A stretch of 64,000 bases of DNA from Taudactylus pleione (GCA_031769625.1 JAUIMM010000170.1:1617001-1681000); one strand, 5' to 3'; shown: positions 50,911 to 62,346, numbered from the stretch's first letter. Numbers and translations are program-made. The notes: generated by a model not told the origin, from the letters alone.

Positions 50911-52851
50911 ATGCCCCGTCCCCGCCGCTCTGCGCCCCCCCCTGCCCGCTTCCTCCAGACTGACCTGAATACTGGCTCACGCCAGCGGCGTGGGGAGGCC
51001 CCTACTGCGGACGTGGCGAGTGCTTCTCCAGGCGCCGCTACGGAGCGGGGCCTGCGCAGGCGTGGAGGAGCAGCCTCCGTCGCGGATGCGGCGGATCCTG
51101 TCTCCGGCACCAATCATGCTGGGCGTCGCGGGGTGGCCCCTGCCGTGTGTGCGGCGGGTGGTGCCTCCGGCGATGCTGCTATGCAGGCGCGGGGTTCAGG
51201 CCGGCGCCCGGCTCTGCTGACTCCGGGCGCTGCCGGAGCTCCCGCGATCACTGCGGCTGGTAGCGGGCGGGAGCGCGCCGCGACACCTACACGCGGGTGC
51301 GCTCTCCCATCCGGCGGCCAGGTCACAGCCTCCGCTAAAAGGCGGAGGTCCCGGCGGGGCCATAGAGCCCCATCTAGGAGCAGCCAAGGCCATGCTAGTG
51401 TCCCCATGGTCCTTCCCGTTCCCCGCTCATGGCGGGGCGCCCGCCATGTTAGTGAGCGGGGGGCGGGGCTTAGCCATTCCAGCCATTCCACATCCAGTCT
51501 GTCCCCTGCTCATGTTCCCAGGGCTGGGGCTCAGAATTCTAGTACCAGTAATAGGGTGCAATCCCCTGCATCTGTGAGTGTTGCCACCCCTCCCCCTTTT
51601 GCTGCGCAGCTAGATCCCTCAGCCATCGCATCTGCTTTGTCAACCCTGGCGGCTGTGCTTGCCCCATTTTTGGCAGCTCCACCGGCAGGCTCGTTGCCTA
51701 CTCAAACCGTCGCGCCTGCTAACGTCAATCCTGTAGGGGCGCAGGGGGGGTCAGAGGTAGAGCAGCTGGCGCAAGCATTGAGAGCCATTGCCCCTAGCTT
51801 GGCCCAGCATAGCGTGGGCACTAGTGCGCCCTCAGTTCCGATCACTCAAGACTCGAGGCGTGGCAATATGGATGCTAGGTTGCCTGCCGCAGAGGTGGCG
51901 GCCGGTGTTTTTCCTTCTTTTTCAGATGACGTGGTCGAAGAAGGAGAGCTGGTTGACGAGGATGTCGGGGAGGGGCCGTCTGGATTTTCCTCTGATACCA
52001 TGACATCGGAGGGTTCAGGTGGGTCTTTCTCAGACTCTAGTTCCTTGACGTCTTCTTTTGCTTCGTCTATATCTAACGCGGACAGCGCGGGCAGAGCGCG
52101 CAAGAGAGCAGCTAAATATGCAAAATTGGAGGCAAAGCGTCGCTCAAGGCGTAAGCATAGCACCCATAAGCGCAAGCCAATAGAGAAGGGTTTAGAAGGT
52201 TCTGCAGGGGTACATTGTGACAACACCGCTGTATTGCGAGGTTTAAGAGCGACTTGCCGCAGTAAGATCCGCAAAGGTGACTATGTGGATATTTTTGCAC
52301 TTACGGAAAAAGCTAAGAAGGCGTTTAAGGCGGCTAGGGCAAAGGGTGGTATAGGTTTGGAAGCTTTCAAATCTTACAATAATTGGTTGGCCGGTTTTTG
52401 CATTTTTTCGGCTTGTTATTTGGAGACGCGCCCAGAGGAGCACCTGAACGTCATTAGGTACCTCCATTTAGTTCATAGCATGCAGTTGTCCTCCAGGGGC
52501 ATGGCTTGGCGAGCGTACGACGAAGAATTCCGTCGCAAGCAGGACGGCAGACGGGTGATGGATCTAGGCTGGAAGGACGTAGAGGTTTGGCTCGAGGTCA
52601 CGCAGCCTTTGCGTCCTGCGTTTGAAGCATACAACGTGAATAAATCAGCTAGTTCAGGTCGTCAGGGCCAGCAGCAGGCGACCGGTGGAAAATGTTTCGC
52701 TTTTAATAATTCCACTTGTACGCAGGGTCGAAAATGTCATTTTCATCACCTCTGCTTGCGATGTAGTGGCAGCCACCCAGTTGCCAAGTGCTTCAAGGCG
52801 GGTGCTCAGCAACAGCCTGCTCAGCCGCCAAAAGGCGCTGGTTCTAAGTAA
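50911..52851 (+). CDS. Ngaro-2 gag-like CCCH zinc protein (ORF1)
   Basis: 646 aa. The ATG at 50911 is chosen by its match to the Ngaro-1 N-terminus (PRPRR-APPP). N-terminal 400 residues are Ala/Gly/Arg/Ser/Pro-rich; an acidic Ser-rich stretch and a basic KYAKLEAKRRSRRKH stretch follow. The conserved core starts at about 434 (HCDNTAVLRGL, CYLETRPEEH, DVEVWLEV). A Cys/His cluster lies at about 593-627 (KCFAFNNSTC...KCHFHHLCLRC...KC). CpG-rich over the first 600 bases. Frame intact. Confidence 0.88.
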   Translation: MPRPRRSAPPPARFLQTDLNTGSRQRRGEAPTADVASASPGAATERGLRRRGGAASVADAADPVSGTNHAGRRGVAPAVCAAGGASGDAAMQARGSGRRPALLTPGAAGAPAITAAGSGRERAATPTRGCALPSGGQVTASAKRRRSRRGHRAPSRSSQGHASVPMVLPVPRSWRGARHVSERGAGLSHSSHSTSSLSPAHVPRAGAQNSSTSNRVQSPASVSVATPPPFAAQLDPSAIASALSTLAAVLAPFLAAPPAGSLPTQTVAPANVNPVGAQGGSEVEQLAQALRAIAPSLAQHSVGTSAPSVPITQDSRRGNMDARLPAAEVAAGVFPSFSDDVVEEGELVDEDVGEGPSGFSSDTMTSEGSGGSFSDSSSLTSSFASSISNADSAGRARKRAAKYAKLEAKRRSRRKHSTHKRKPIEKGLEGSAGVHCDNTAVLRGLRATCRSKIRKGDYVDIFALTEKAKKAFKAARAKGGIGLEAFKSYNNWLAGFCIFSACYLETRPEEHLNVIRYLHLVHSMQLSSRGMAWRAYDEEFRRKQDGRRVMDLGWKDVEVWLEVTQPLRPAFEAYNVNKSASSGRQGQQQATGGKCFAFNNSTCTQGRKCHFHHLCLRCSGSHPVAKCFKAGAQQQPAQPPKGAGSK

Positions 52852-54453
52852 AGCTTCATCCCCGGTCTGCGTCGCCGCAATGGCAAAATGGTTGCATTGG
52901 TACCCTGTTCTCCGGGACGCGGAATTTTGTTAAAAGGTTTCAGCTTTGGTTTCCAGTTACCTATTTGCAGAGAGGCTGACACAGGTTCGCCTAGGAATTT
53001 GAAACCTGCGTTCGAGTTGCCTCACATTCTTAGGGAGAAAGTGGCTAGCGAGGTTACCTTAGGACGCATGGCAGGGCCTTTTGCAGAACCTCCCATAAGG
53101 GATCTTGTGATTTCCCCGGTGGGAGTGGTCCCCAAGAAGATTCCAGGAAAGTACAGGCTTATTCAACATCTGTCTTATCCGCCAGGCTCATCAGTAAATG
53201 ATGCCATACCAGTTGAGGTTTCCTCGGTGGTGTACCAGTCGTTTGACGATGCTTTGAACGTAGTTAGGTTTTATGGTCCAGGCGCGCTGATGGCTAAGAT
53301 AGATGTTGAATCGGCTTTTCGTCTGCTTCCCTTACACCCAGAGTCATTCCGGTTTATGGGCTTTCGCTTGGACGGCGAATATTACATAGACAAGTGCTTG
53401 CCTATGGGATGTTCGGTGTCATGCGCATATTTTGAGCGATTTAGCACCTTCTTGCACTGGTGCGTGGAATTTTCTTGCGGAGGTCATGGGTTAGCCCACT
53501 ATCTCGATGATTTCTTGTGTGTCGGCCCTTCTGGTTCAGATAGATGTAGTTATTTGTTGTTTTCTTTGCAAGCGCTGTTTTTTCATTTTGGAGTCCCAGT
53601 TGCTGCGGACAAAACTGAGGGCCCTGCCTCTTGCTTGTCATTCCTGGGTATCGAGATCGATACCTCGGCGGGCGCCTGTCGCCTTCCCCTCGATAAGGTT
53701 CACAAATTGCGTAATGCCATAGAAGAGTGCACGGCTTCCAATAAAATTACCCTGCGGCAGGCGCAATCTCTCCTGGGCCTGTTGAACTTTGCCTGTAGGG
53801 TCATTCCTATGGGCAGAGTTTTTTTGCGCAAGCTAGAAAGGGCCACGGCTGGAGTCACTAAGCCGAGACATTTACTCCGTTTGTCCTCAGAGATTAAGCG
53901 GGACCTCTCTGTCTGGGTCTCGTTTCTGCAGGATTTTAATGGTGTCCGGCTGTGGTTGCCTCCACCCGCGGACAATTTGCAGCTGCAGCTGTTCACCGAT
54001 GCGGCAGGCGCCACGGGATTCGGTTGCTACCTTGATGGTTCCTGGTGCGTTGGTCATTGGCCAGAGGAATGGGAAGGAAGGGGTTTGACCAGGGACTTGC
54101 TCCTTCTCGAACTCTTTCCCATAATGGTTTCCTTAGAAATCTGGGGTGAACGCTTGCGCAATCGCAGCATCGTGATCAGGTGTGACAACCTGGGCGTGGT
54201 GCACGCGATTAATCGTCAACGCGCGTCTTCCCTGCTGGTTTTGCGTTTGCTTGCGCAGATGGTGCTGACATGTTTGCGTTTTAACATCATGTTTAAAGCA
54301 AGACACGTGCCGGGGGTAGAGAATGGGATAGCTGATGCGTTATCACGTTTTCAGTGGGCTAGATTCCGATCTTTGGCCCCTGGTGCTGACGTTGATGCTG
54401 TGCTTTGCCCCTCTTATGTTTGGCAGGTGATCGAGCCGGCATGGAGGGCTTAG
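52839..54453 (+). pseudogene. Ngaro-2 reverse transcriptase - RNase H, one frameshift
   Basis: The N-terminal part (LVLSKASSPV... to YPVLRDAEF) is in the frame open to 52933, and the rest in the frame 52888-54453. Alignment with Ngaro-1 places a one-base change at about 52926-52934. Downstream all motifs are present: IDVESAFRLLP, LPMGCSVS, YLDD at 53500-53511, then RNase H FTDAAGATGFG, LLLLELFP, CDNLGVVHAIN and GIADALSR. If translation began past the break, the catalytic domains would still be whole. The stop overlaps the start of the recombinase frame. Confidence 0.85.
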
Positions 54454-55316
54454 CAGAGCAGTCTCTAGCCCCCTCCACTTTGCGAGCTTATCGTCAGGCT
54501 TGGCATGAATGGGAAGACTATTCCCGTAGCAGCAGGCAGGCAGGTAAGGGTCAGCATCGTGCGATGCTTTCTTTTATTTGGAGTCTCCGTTTGGGGGGTA
54601 GATCCAGGGCTTCTGTGGCGCGCTCCTTGGCAGGCATTGCATTTTATGTTAAATTAAAGGGACAACCTGACTTTACTAAAAGCTTTCTGATTGCGAAGGC
54701 TTTAAAGGGTTGGGCGCGGGTCTCTCGGCCAGTTGCTGACCGTAGGAAACCTGTGGATGCCCATTTGCTTCCGGCAGTGCTGGGGGCAGTCCCCGAAGTG
54801 GCGTTTACCAAGTACGAGGCGATCCTGATCCAACTGGCGTTTTCGGTGGCTTTTCACGGCGCATTGCGCGTATCGGAGTTGGTGGCATCTTCCAAACGGG
54901 TTGCCACCATGCTCTGCTCGGATATCTCGGTCACTCATCGAGCTTTGCTTTGTAGGATACGGCGGTCAAAGACCGACCAGACTGGTAGGGGTAGGTGGTT
55001 CTCGTTGAGTCCGTCTAAGGACGAACGGATCTGCCCTGTGGCGTTAGCGATGCGTTACGCATTGTTACGCCCGGATGTACCTGGTTCATGGCTTATGCAC
55101 TTGGACAGGACTCCGCTTACCAAATACCAGTTTGGTTGGTTTCTGAAGCGGTGTGTATCGGGTTTAGGCCTCTCACCTCAGGATTTTGGTACGCACTCAT
55201 TTAGGATCGGCGCCGCAACTTCGGCAGCTGCTGCGGGTTTCTCACCGTCGGAAATTAAGTCACTGGGACGTTGGAAATCGGATAGTTATAAAAGTTACAT
55301 CCGACCTACTCATTAA
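54441..55316 (+). CDS. Ngaro-2 tyrosine recombinase
   Basis: 291 aa from ATG at 54441, which overlaps the RT-RNase H stop by 13 bases; the frame is open from 54405. N-terminal core-binding segment LAPSTLRAYRQAWHEW; catalytic Arg in HGALRVSELV; SKTDQTGRGRW (Lys region); HSFR with His at 55194 and Arg at 55203; GRWKS; nucleophile Tyr at 55296 (YKSYIR). Full catalytic set, frame intact. It would recombine circular element DNA into short matching targets. An acceptor-like CCCCTCTTATGTTTGGCAG ends at 54427, so a spliced origin is possible. Confidence 0.9.
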   Translation: MEGLAEQSLAPSTLRAYRQAWHEWEDYSRSSRQAGKGQHRAMLSFIWSLRLGGRSRASVARSLAGIAFYVKLKGQPDFTKSFLIAKALKGWARVSRPVADRRKPVDAHLLPAVLGAVPEVAFTKYEAILIQLAFSVAFHGALRVSELVASSKRVATMLCSDISVTHRALLCRIRRSKTDQTGRGRWFSLSPSKDERICPVALAMRYALLRPDVPGSWLMHLDRTPLTKYQFGWFLKRCVSGLGLSPQDFGTHSFRIGAATSAAAAGFSPSEIKSLGRWKSDSYKSYIRPTH

Positions 55317-55813
55317 GATTGTTTGGAACCATAGGGCAATGTAATATTTTCAATGTTATGTTTTATTGCTTGCCTGGTTTTCTTGTTTTTGTCTCAAGTT
55401 CCGTCTCGTCTTGTCTCGTCTGTTACCCCTGTCTACCCTACTCGGGATTAGCTACTCGCCATTGCTGGCAATGGGAGTCTTGAGGGATTTTACAATTTTT
55501 GCCTGATCTGACGGATTCAATTCGGCTAATTTCAAAACATTTAATTAGGTCATAGTCCATCCCTCAGCAGGTTTTTATTTTACCTCTTGCCGAGTTCACA
55601 TGTTTTTTCCCAATTTCCCCCCACCCATTCTTCCCCTTTGTGTCTTTTTGTTTGTCCTAGCCACTTTAAATAGTAAAGTTGGCAACCAATAGAAACTTTT
55701 TCTTTTGGCAGATACTCACTTATTGTTCTTTCAGATCCCACTAATACACCATAAAATTTTATTGTTTTATTATAACTACTAATTTGGTATTTACTGCTTT
55801 TCTCCATTTTTAG
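55317..55813 (+). other. Ngaro-2 internal untranslated gap
   Basis: About 500 bp, T-rich on this strand, between recombinase and hydrolase. It ends in TACTGCTTTTCTCCATTTTTAG, a strong splice acceptor. The matching gap in Ngaro-1 is 13514-13799. Confidence 0.6.
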
Positions 55814-56379
55814 GTTTGCTCTTTGACACGCAGGACATTTGGGTTATAGGCCATTCTTATATTTTCTGGGCCGCTAGCTTTATGAGTTCAGATCATGCTC
55901 CACTTTGTGAACATTCTGCTAGGATCCGTTGGATAGGTTTCAGGGGTATGAGATGGCATTCCTTTTGTCCTAGACTGTTAGAGTACGCAAAAAATTTTGG
56001 AAGGCCACGTATTTTGGTGACCCATTTAGGAGGCAACGACTTAGGACAGAGGTCCTCTTTAGCATTGCGACTTGATATAATTAACGATTTGGCGAGGGTG
56101 CTATCGGCCTGGCCCTCGTGTACATTACTTTGGTCTTGCATTGTACCTCGACAGGTCTGGCGTGGGGTTAGGAGTTTTCCCGCTATAGATGAGGCTAGGA
56201 AGAAGCTTAACTTTGCAGTAGCCAAATTTGTGATGGCCAATGATGGCCGTGTCATTTACCATAAGGGCATTCAATTTCGTTTTAGTCATTTATATAGGGC
56301 TGACGGAGTTCATTTGACAGAAGAAGGTGTGTCATTATTTCTTGTGGATCTTTTTAGGGTGTTGGCGTTATTGGGGTAG
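55814..56379 (+). CDS. Ngaro-2 SGNH (GDSL-type) hydrolase (ORF4)
   Basis: Open from 55816 for 187 codons. Nucleophile Ser in VIGHSYIFW, block III LGGNDLGQ, catalytic DGVHLT with Asp at 56302, the same codon number (163) as in Ngaro-1. No ATG before the Ser block; the frame opens two bases after a splice-acceptor AG, the same phase as Ngaro-1. Predicted esterase/lipase-like fold; role in the element unknown. Confidence 0.85.
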
Positions 56380-56427
56380 TCCTTGGTATGGTGGCGGTGC
56401 GGCGGTTCTTCTAAGCAGAACCTTGCT

Positions 56428-56867
56428 GTGGCGGGAAAGAACGGCAGTTCACCAGTCCGGGTGCAATTATGAGTTAAGGGCGTTCCCTTCGTTGACTGGT
56501 AGTTGGCTGTACCAACCTAACGGGGGGCAGTATCATCACCTAAACGGGTGGGTAGTCAAGTTAGAGGGTGAGCGTTACCTTTTGTGTTTGACATGGTTTA
56601 CATGGTTATGTGTATGCACTCTGGGCGATCTACGCCTGCTATGTCTTTTGTTGTTTGTGTGTGGGCATAGCAGATCTGGCTGATTTCTGGCCGTCCTTTC
56701 TTTGCCACCATACATCCTTAATTAATTTAAGAATTAATAAATAATATTAATTTCTCCAATAAATCGCCATCAAGTTATCTGCCAAATCCACGTCTCAGTG
56801 TCTTTATTTTATGTAGTATGATAAGTGGTTTGCACACATGACAACACCTCATCCGATAGAAGGTTTA
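56428..56867 (+). repeat. Ngaro-2 B1 repeat
   Basis: 440 bp, repeated at 57103-57542. Begins GTGGCGGGAAAGAACGGC, comparable to GGCGGGAGTTCGCTGC in Ngaro-1. Its 63-codon open frame occurs in both copies and has no motif. Confidence 0.9.
56736..56763 (+). terminator. Putative poly(A) signals of Ngaro-2 (B1)
   Basis: Two AATAAA hexamers (56736-56741 and 56758-56763), followed by GTGTCTTTATTTT. Both recur in B2. Confidence 0.5.
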
Positions 56868-57040
56868 GTGAAACCGAAAGATTGCATAAGAAAAGAGGTG
56901 TGTTAAACCTCTAGGATGGGGGCCGGCATGTATGCAAATTACTGTTTAGAGTTAGCTTATCGTTAGCATGGGTGGGTTTTCAATAGAGACATTATATAAG
57001 GGGCTAGAAGTGAGGGCCAAAGCCTCTTTGTTCCAGATTG
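56868..57040 (+). repeat. Ngaro-2 A2 repeat
   Basis: Copy of A1 with TATATAAGG at 56993, directly after B1; a 62-bp spacer follows. Confidence 0.9.
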
Positions 57041-57102
57041 CCCACCCTCCCTTCCCTTTGCAATTATTGGCAGGTTGTTGTAGTTAATTATGTAATTATG
57101 TA

Positions 57103-57542
57103 GTGGCGGGAAAGAACGGCAGTTCACCAGTCCGGGTGCAATTATGAGTTAAGGGCGTTCCCTTCGTTGACTGGTAGTTGGCTGTACCAACCTAACGGGG
57201 GGCAGTATCATCACCTAAACGGGTGGGTAGTCAAGTTAGAGGGTGAGCGTTACCTTTTGTGTTTGACATGGTTTACATGGTTATGTGTATGCACTCTGGG
57301 CGATCTACGCCTGCTATGTCTTTTGTTGTTTGTGTGTGGGCATAGCAGATCTGGCTGATTTCTGGCCGTCCTTTCTTTGCCACCATACATCCTTAATTAA
57401 TTTAAGAATTAATAAATAATATTAATTTCTCCAATAAATCGCCATCAAGTTATCTGCCAAATCCACGTCTCAGTGTCTTTATTTTATGTAGTATGATAAG
57501 TGGTTTGCACACATGACAACACCTCATCCGATAGAAGGTTTA
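57103..57542 (+). repeat. Ngaro-2 B2 repeat
   Basis: Right end of the element; last bases GAAGGTTTA abut TGTGTGTGC. Confidence 0.9.
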
Positions 57543-57603
57543 TGTGTGTGCTAATAGTATAGGAACTATACCCTGTAATGACCACCTATATTTATGGGGT
57601 ATT

Positions 57604-57777
57604 GGGGGAGATGTACTAAGCTCAGAAAAGTGATAAACTGCAGAGTGATAACCACCAGCCACTCAGCTCCCAACTGTCATGTTACAGGCTGTGTTTGAAA
57701 ATGATAGTTGGGAGCTGATTGGCTGATCGTCATCACTCTCCAGTTTATCATTTTTCAGAGCTTAGTACATCTGGCCC
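57604..57777. mobile_element. Hairpin MITE (unit C copy)
   Basis: Orthologue of 1933-2106 with the same foldback ends. Confidence 0.7.
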
Positions 57778-59079
57778 ATTGATTGAAAAGATTGACATAA
57801 AAATTAAACATTGCCTTTTGAGAGCTCAGTGCGTGTCCTGGGAGGCTGCCATTGCCTCCCAGGGCATTGCCAGCCCCCTACCCAAAATTTACTATGGTGC
57901 TTGGCAATGCCTGATCCACTTTACAGCATGCAGACATGTGACATTGGGACAAAATAAGCCCACCTCCATCTACAGAGCTCCACCCACTTGGTTAAAAAAT
58001 TGCTCCTCTCTGGGTGTGTGAATTGTGGGAGGTGGGAAGTCTGCTATTCTGCCCCTGCGTACCCCTAACTTAGGGCCATAATCAATTAGGTGCAAAAAAT
58101 CTGGGCTTTTCGCATGCCGGACTTTTCGCACCACATCGGAGGTTTAACAGGGGATAAAGTATCATGTGTGTGCCCAGCGGAAAGGTAAGTGGCAAAAAGT
58201 CCTGTGAATTTTCGGGAATTCATCCTGGCATTCCCCTAAAGATGTCCTGACACGGGGGATCACTATGGGTACCCGCGATGTTGCCTGCTGAAGGTAATTG
58301 GGGTTGTTTAATAGCCGCGGCAGGTGCATAAATGTGCCTATGAAGAACTAGTGAAGAATAACACTTAGCTTTTTTTTTTGCTAAAAATAACTATGCCCAT
58401 CAAATTTGGGGTACAAGAAAATGGGTGTAAGCATATTTTTAAATCCCTAAAGTTATTTTTTTTAATTCTTCAAAAATGGACCTGCCGCTACCAGCCTCAT
58501 TCTTGAAAACACCTGCCGCATACTTGGGAACCCCCCCGGGATCAATTTCGCTAGTTTAGAAGTTTGTCCCTCAAATTAATTTTTTTTACCCCACAATTAC
58601 AGTACCTTTTTTGGGGTATCCTGAGGACTTTTTTTAATTTTTTTTACACAGAATACTTTTATGGGACTCTCCCAGGGGTGCAGGCTATTTTTTTTAAGGC
58701 TGCACCCCTAAACCCCAATTCTTCACTTTTTTCCACCATGTATTACATGGAGAAAAGTTATCCCCATTTTTTAACTATGCGAAAAGTCTTTAAAATTTAA
58801 TACGGGGATAATTGAAACAGGCAAAAATGTCATCATCCGTCTCTTCCTCAAATTAAATACGGCCCATAGTCTGATACTTTATTTTCTGCATGTATGGCTG
58901 CTGCTAATGTCTGTGCGATGACATCACAGTGGTCTTATGATGTCACAATGAGTGGTAAGCCAGGGCAGCACACTAGAGTGTATGCGGTTTCCTGGTGCCT
59001 CTTAGAGTGAGAAGTGATTGCTGGAGCTGGTTGTGTTTTATTGGAGAGTGTATTGGTAGTTATAGGTTATAGTTTTTAT

Positions 59080-59310
59080 AGTTTTATTTTCCTTAGTGTT
59101 AAGCTTAGATAGTGTTTAGTTATATTAGGTTTGTTTATAAGTATTATTTATAGTTTAGTTTAGGATTTAGCATTTAGAATAGTATTTAGTATAGTTATTT
59201 AGTTTAGGATTTAGCATTTAGAATAGTATTTAGTATAGTTATTTAGTTAGGAGTTAGCATTTTAGTATAGTTATTTAGTTTAGGATTTAGTATTTAGATT
59301 AGTATAGTAG
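59080..59310. repeat. AT-rich tandem repeat upstream of exon 1 (C)
   Basis: Same TTTAG-type repeats as in A and B. Confidence 0.6.
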
Positions 59311-59347
59311 TAGGAGAGGAGTTAGGCCGGCACATTAGGGAGCAGCC

Positions 59348-59395
59348 ATGAGCTGTTTCCGCTTCAGCATATTCCGCCGATGCTTCCGGAGAGAG
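59348..59395 (+). CDS. Exon 1 of PDZ gene C
   Basis: Identical at protein level to exon 1 of B (Arg at residue 10); donor GTAAGT. Confidence 0.7.
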
Positions 59396-62346
59396 GTAAG
59401 TGCTCGGTTATTGTTATTTGTGGTACTTTGTTATTTGCACAATTAGGGTTTTTCATGGATCTCAAAAGCGGGTGGGTCTTACCTGAAAGTGGGCGTGTCT
59501 GGGCATAGGTGGCGGCGTTTTGTCCCAGTTTATTAGGCCTAAATGTCAGGAGGTGTCTGTGCCCAAATCTGACTAAGCTAAGAGGTCATTTATTATTATT
59601 ATTTATAGTATTGCTGGTTCTCAGTGGCCGCAAATCATAGTCGTTACATATGAGCTGGCATGGTTGTTCTAGTCCAGGGTGTACACCATGCAGCCTTCCA
59701 GCTGCTGTGGAACTACACATCCCAGCATGTCATGCCACAGTGTAGCTATTAGGGAATACTGAACTATGGCAGGGCATGCTGGGATGTGTAGTCCCACAAC
59801 ACCTGCAGGGCCACATGTTGAAAGCCCCTGTTAGTCTATGAAAACCCCACCTCATGTACCCTTATGCCTGTAACATGGGGCACTGATGAGTACCTGCCAT
59901 TCTGTACCATACTGCTTGCACCTAACAAGGAAAAGGGCCTCAGTATAATGACTGTTATATCATTCATGCTGTAAATACATTTATTAGTTGCTTATAATAT
60001 GGGGAAACTTGTGTATTAGTCGCCCTGTAAATATATCAGTGACTACAGTGTTATGTAATAGTGGTGATAATGATGATGATAAGCTGGAGGTAATTACTCT
60101 ATCTTGCTGCATTTCATTATATTGGTCTTTCATATAAATTAATAGAGATTTGTGTTTTACACTTTTCTTTCTGCTCCATTGTAAGTAAATATGACTTTCC
60201 CTTTGTGTTACTGTATTACTGGATACATAAATGATACTCCTGCCTGTGATTCCAGCAGTAGAATACAGAAAATTTACATTATGCCCATTACTTGGCAGTT
60301 GGTGAGACCATTACTGCTGTAGCAGGGCGTTGTGCCACCCTGTGCCGGCCCCACCCCCAATCACGTGCTGGCATGATGTCACACTGAGGGGGGGTTGCCC
60401 TCCCTAGGAATTACAGCACTATCTGGAGCATCTTAGATTGCTCAAGGCGGCTCTACAGGCTACAGGGTGCATCTGCATTAGCGTTACTGGCTGCAGACGG
60501 CCATTCCAGGCACCCCCACAAACCAAGTGCAGATGCCGTGGGGCAGCCACAGTACCGCCCCATGGAGCTGCCCCCTGGGAGACAGTACTGCTCGCACACC
60601 GCTAGGTATGGCCCTGGAGACCATCATATATAAATGTACACAGAAGTGGTTAGTGCAGCCTGGGTGAGCTCCGCATAGAAAGCAGTGACACATGTTTATA
60701 ATGGATGCTGGGCAGAAGAGGACGTTCCTTATGTATAGTGATATAATCACACTTGTCTGCCTGCTCTGATAGTAACATAAAATAGATTTTTATTATGTAC
60801 AATATATCTGAATGTCCTACAAGAGCTGGAGATACGGAATACTTTCACTAGTTTATTTATTAAACCTTTTTCTTTGTGCAAGAAAAAAAAGACTGGTCTC
60901 CATGGGGTCCCCTGAGCTAATGGACATACTTCTGCCACTATAATGCTGCTTCTTGGCTGTTCCCAACAGCATAGGCCAGGGGTAAGCAACATGCTGCACT
61001 ACTGTGGTACTATACATCCCAGCATGCCCTTCCACAGTTTAGGATGCCCTAACAGCAAACCTGTGGCAAAGTATGCTGGGATGTGTAGTTTCATAGCTGC
61101 TGGCATACAAGGCCAGCACTAACATTAGACAGCCGCCTAAGGGCGCCAGTCTCTGGAGGCGGCCACTGAGTCCACAAAAAAAATGAATGGCATAATTTGT
61201 GGCTGAGTGGCATATAATGAATTTGTGGCACAGCTGTGTGGCATATTATGAAATCGCAGCAGTGTTACATTATGTCATGTTAGCATAAGGAACATTATGA
61301 TTTTGGTGCTCTAGTGTGTGCAATATTCTATATAGTATATATGAATGTGGGACACTGCTGTGTGCAATACTCTATATAGTATATATGAATGTGGGACACT
61401 GCTGTGTGCAATACTCTATATAGTATATATGAATGTGGGACACTGCTGTGTGCAATACTCTATATAGTATATATGAATGTGGGACACTGCTGTGTGGAAT
61501 ACTCTATATAGTATATGAATGTGGGACACTGCTGTGTGCAATACTCTATATAGTATATATGAATGTGGGACACTGCTGTGTGCAATACTCTATATAGTAT
61601 ATGAATGTGGGACACTGCTGTGTGCAATATTCTATATAGCATATATGAATGTGGGACACTGCTGTGTGCAATATTCTATATAGTATATATGAATGTGGGA
61701 CACTGCTGTGTGCAATATCCTATATAGTATATGAATGTGGGACACTGCTGTGTGCAATACTCTATATAGTATATATGAATGTGGGACACTGCTGTGTGCA
61801 ATACTCTATATAGAATATGAATGTGGGACACTGCTGTGTGCAATATTCTATATAGTATATGAATGTGGGACACTGCTGCGTGCAATATTCTATATAGTAT
61901 ATATGAATGTGGGACACTGCTGTGTGGCATATTATGTAACTGGGGAGACTGACACGTGGCATATTATGAATTGGAGGGAGCAGGGGCGGTTGGTAACATG
62001 TCGCCTAGTCACCCGGAAACCTTGCACCGGCCCTGCTGGTATATACCGCCCTTGGCTTACCATTGGCTCTGCATATCCTCCACAGTGTGTATGACGGACA
62101 CTCTGACCTGCGCTTTCTGTATATATAAATACATGTATTATAAACCACACACAGGGATAGCGGCTCGGATAGGATAGATGACTCTCACAGACACTGCACT
62201 GGTCTGGTGGCTGACAAGGCTTTATATTGTATTATATAGATTACAATTGTATCACAAAAATGGGTGGAACCTAATTCCTAATGTTTCTGTTGTTTTAGAA
62301 GAAATCAGAAAAAGAGACTGTACAAAGCTCAGGGCAGGCTGCGGAG
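59348..62346 (+). CDS. PDZ-domain gene, copy C (exons 1-2; rest beyond window)
   Basis: Exons 59348-59395 and 62299-62346 are intact, with the same ATG context, donors and acceptors as A and B. The window stops at TCTTTCTGCCATT, five bases before the expected exon 3. Whether the PDZ part is intact cannot be judged. Confidence 0.6.
59675..59830. mobile_element. hAT-type MITE (C copy of 3995)
   Basis: Same ends and facing CCCAGCATG boxes. Confidence 0.5.
60977..61110. mobile_element. hAT-type MITE relative (C copy of 5297)
   Basis: CAGGGGTAAGCAAC start and facing boxes; right end approximate. Confidence 0.45.
61314..61926. repeat. 44-bp minisatellite in intron 1 (C)
   Basis: About 14 units with the 42/44-bp variant order almost identical to A (including one TGTGTGGAATACTC unit and one ATATCCTATATAG unit). 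Confidence 0.9.
62299..62346 (+). CDS. Exon 2 of PDZ gene C
   Basis: Same sequence, acceptor and donor as in A and B. Confidence 0.65.

Larger units (their letters stand above)
50513..57542 (+). mobile_element. Ngaro-2: DIRS-order retrotransposon, near full length
   Basis: 7030 bp with A1 (50513-50685), B1 (56428-56867), A2 (56868-57040), B2 (57103-57542). Units A and B show the empty site GAGTGTAA/TGTGTGTGC, so there is no target duplication. The B1-A2 junction GGTTTA/GTGAAACC joins the same ends. It has the same gene order as Ngaro-1 but clearly diverged proteins, so a different family. A1 and A2 differ at about four sites, slightly older than Ngaro-1. It lies in sense upstream of gene C. 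Confidence 0.92.
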
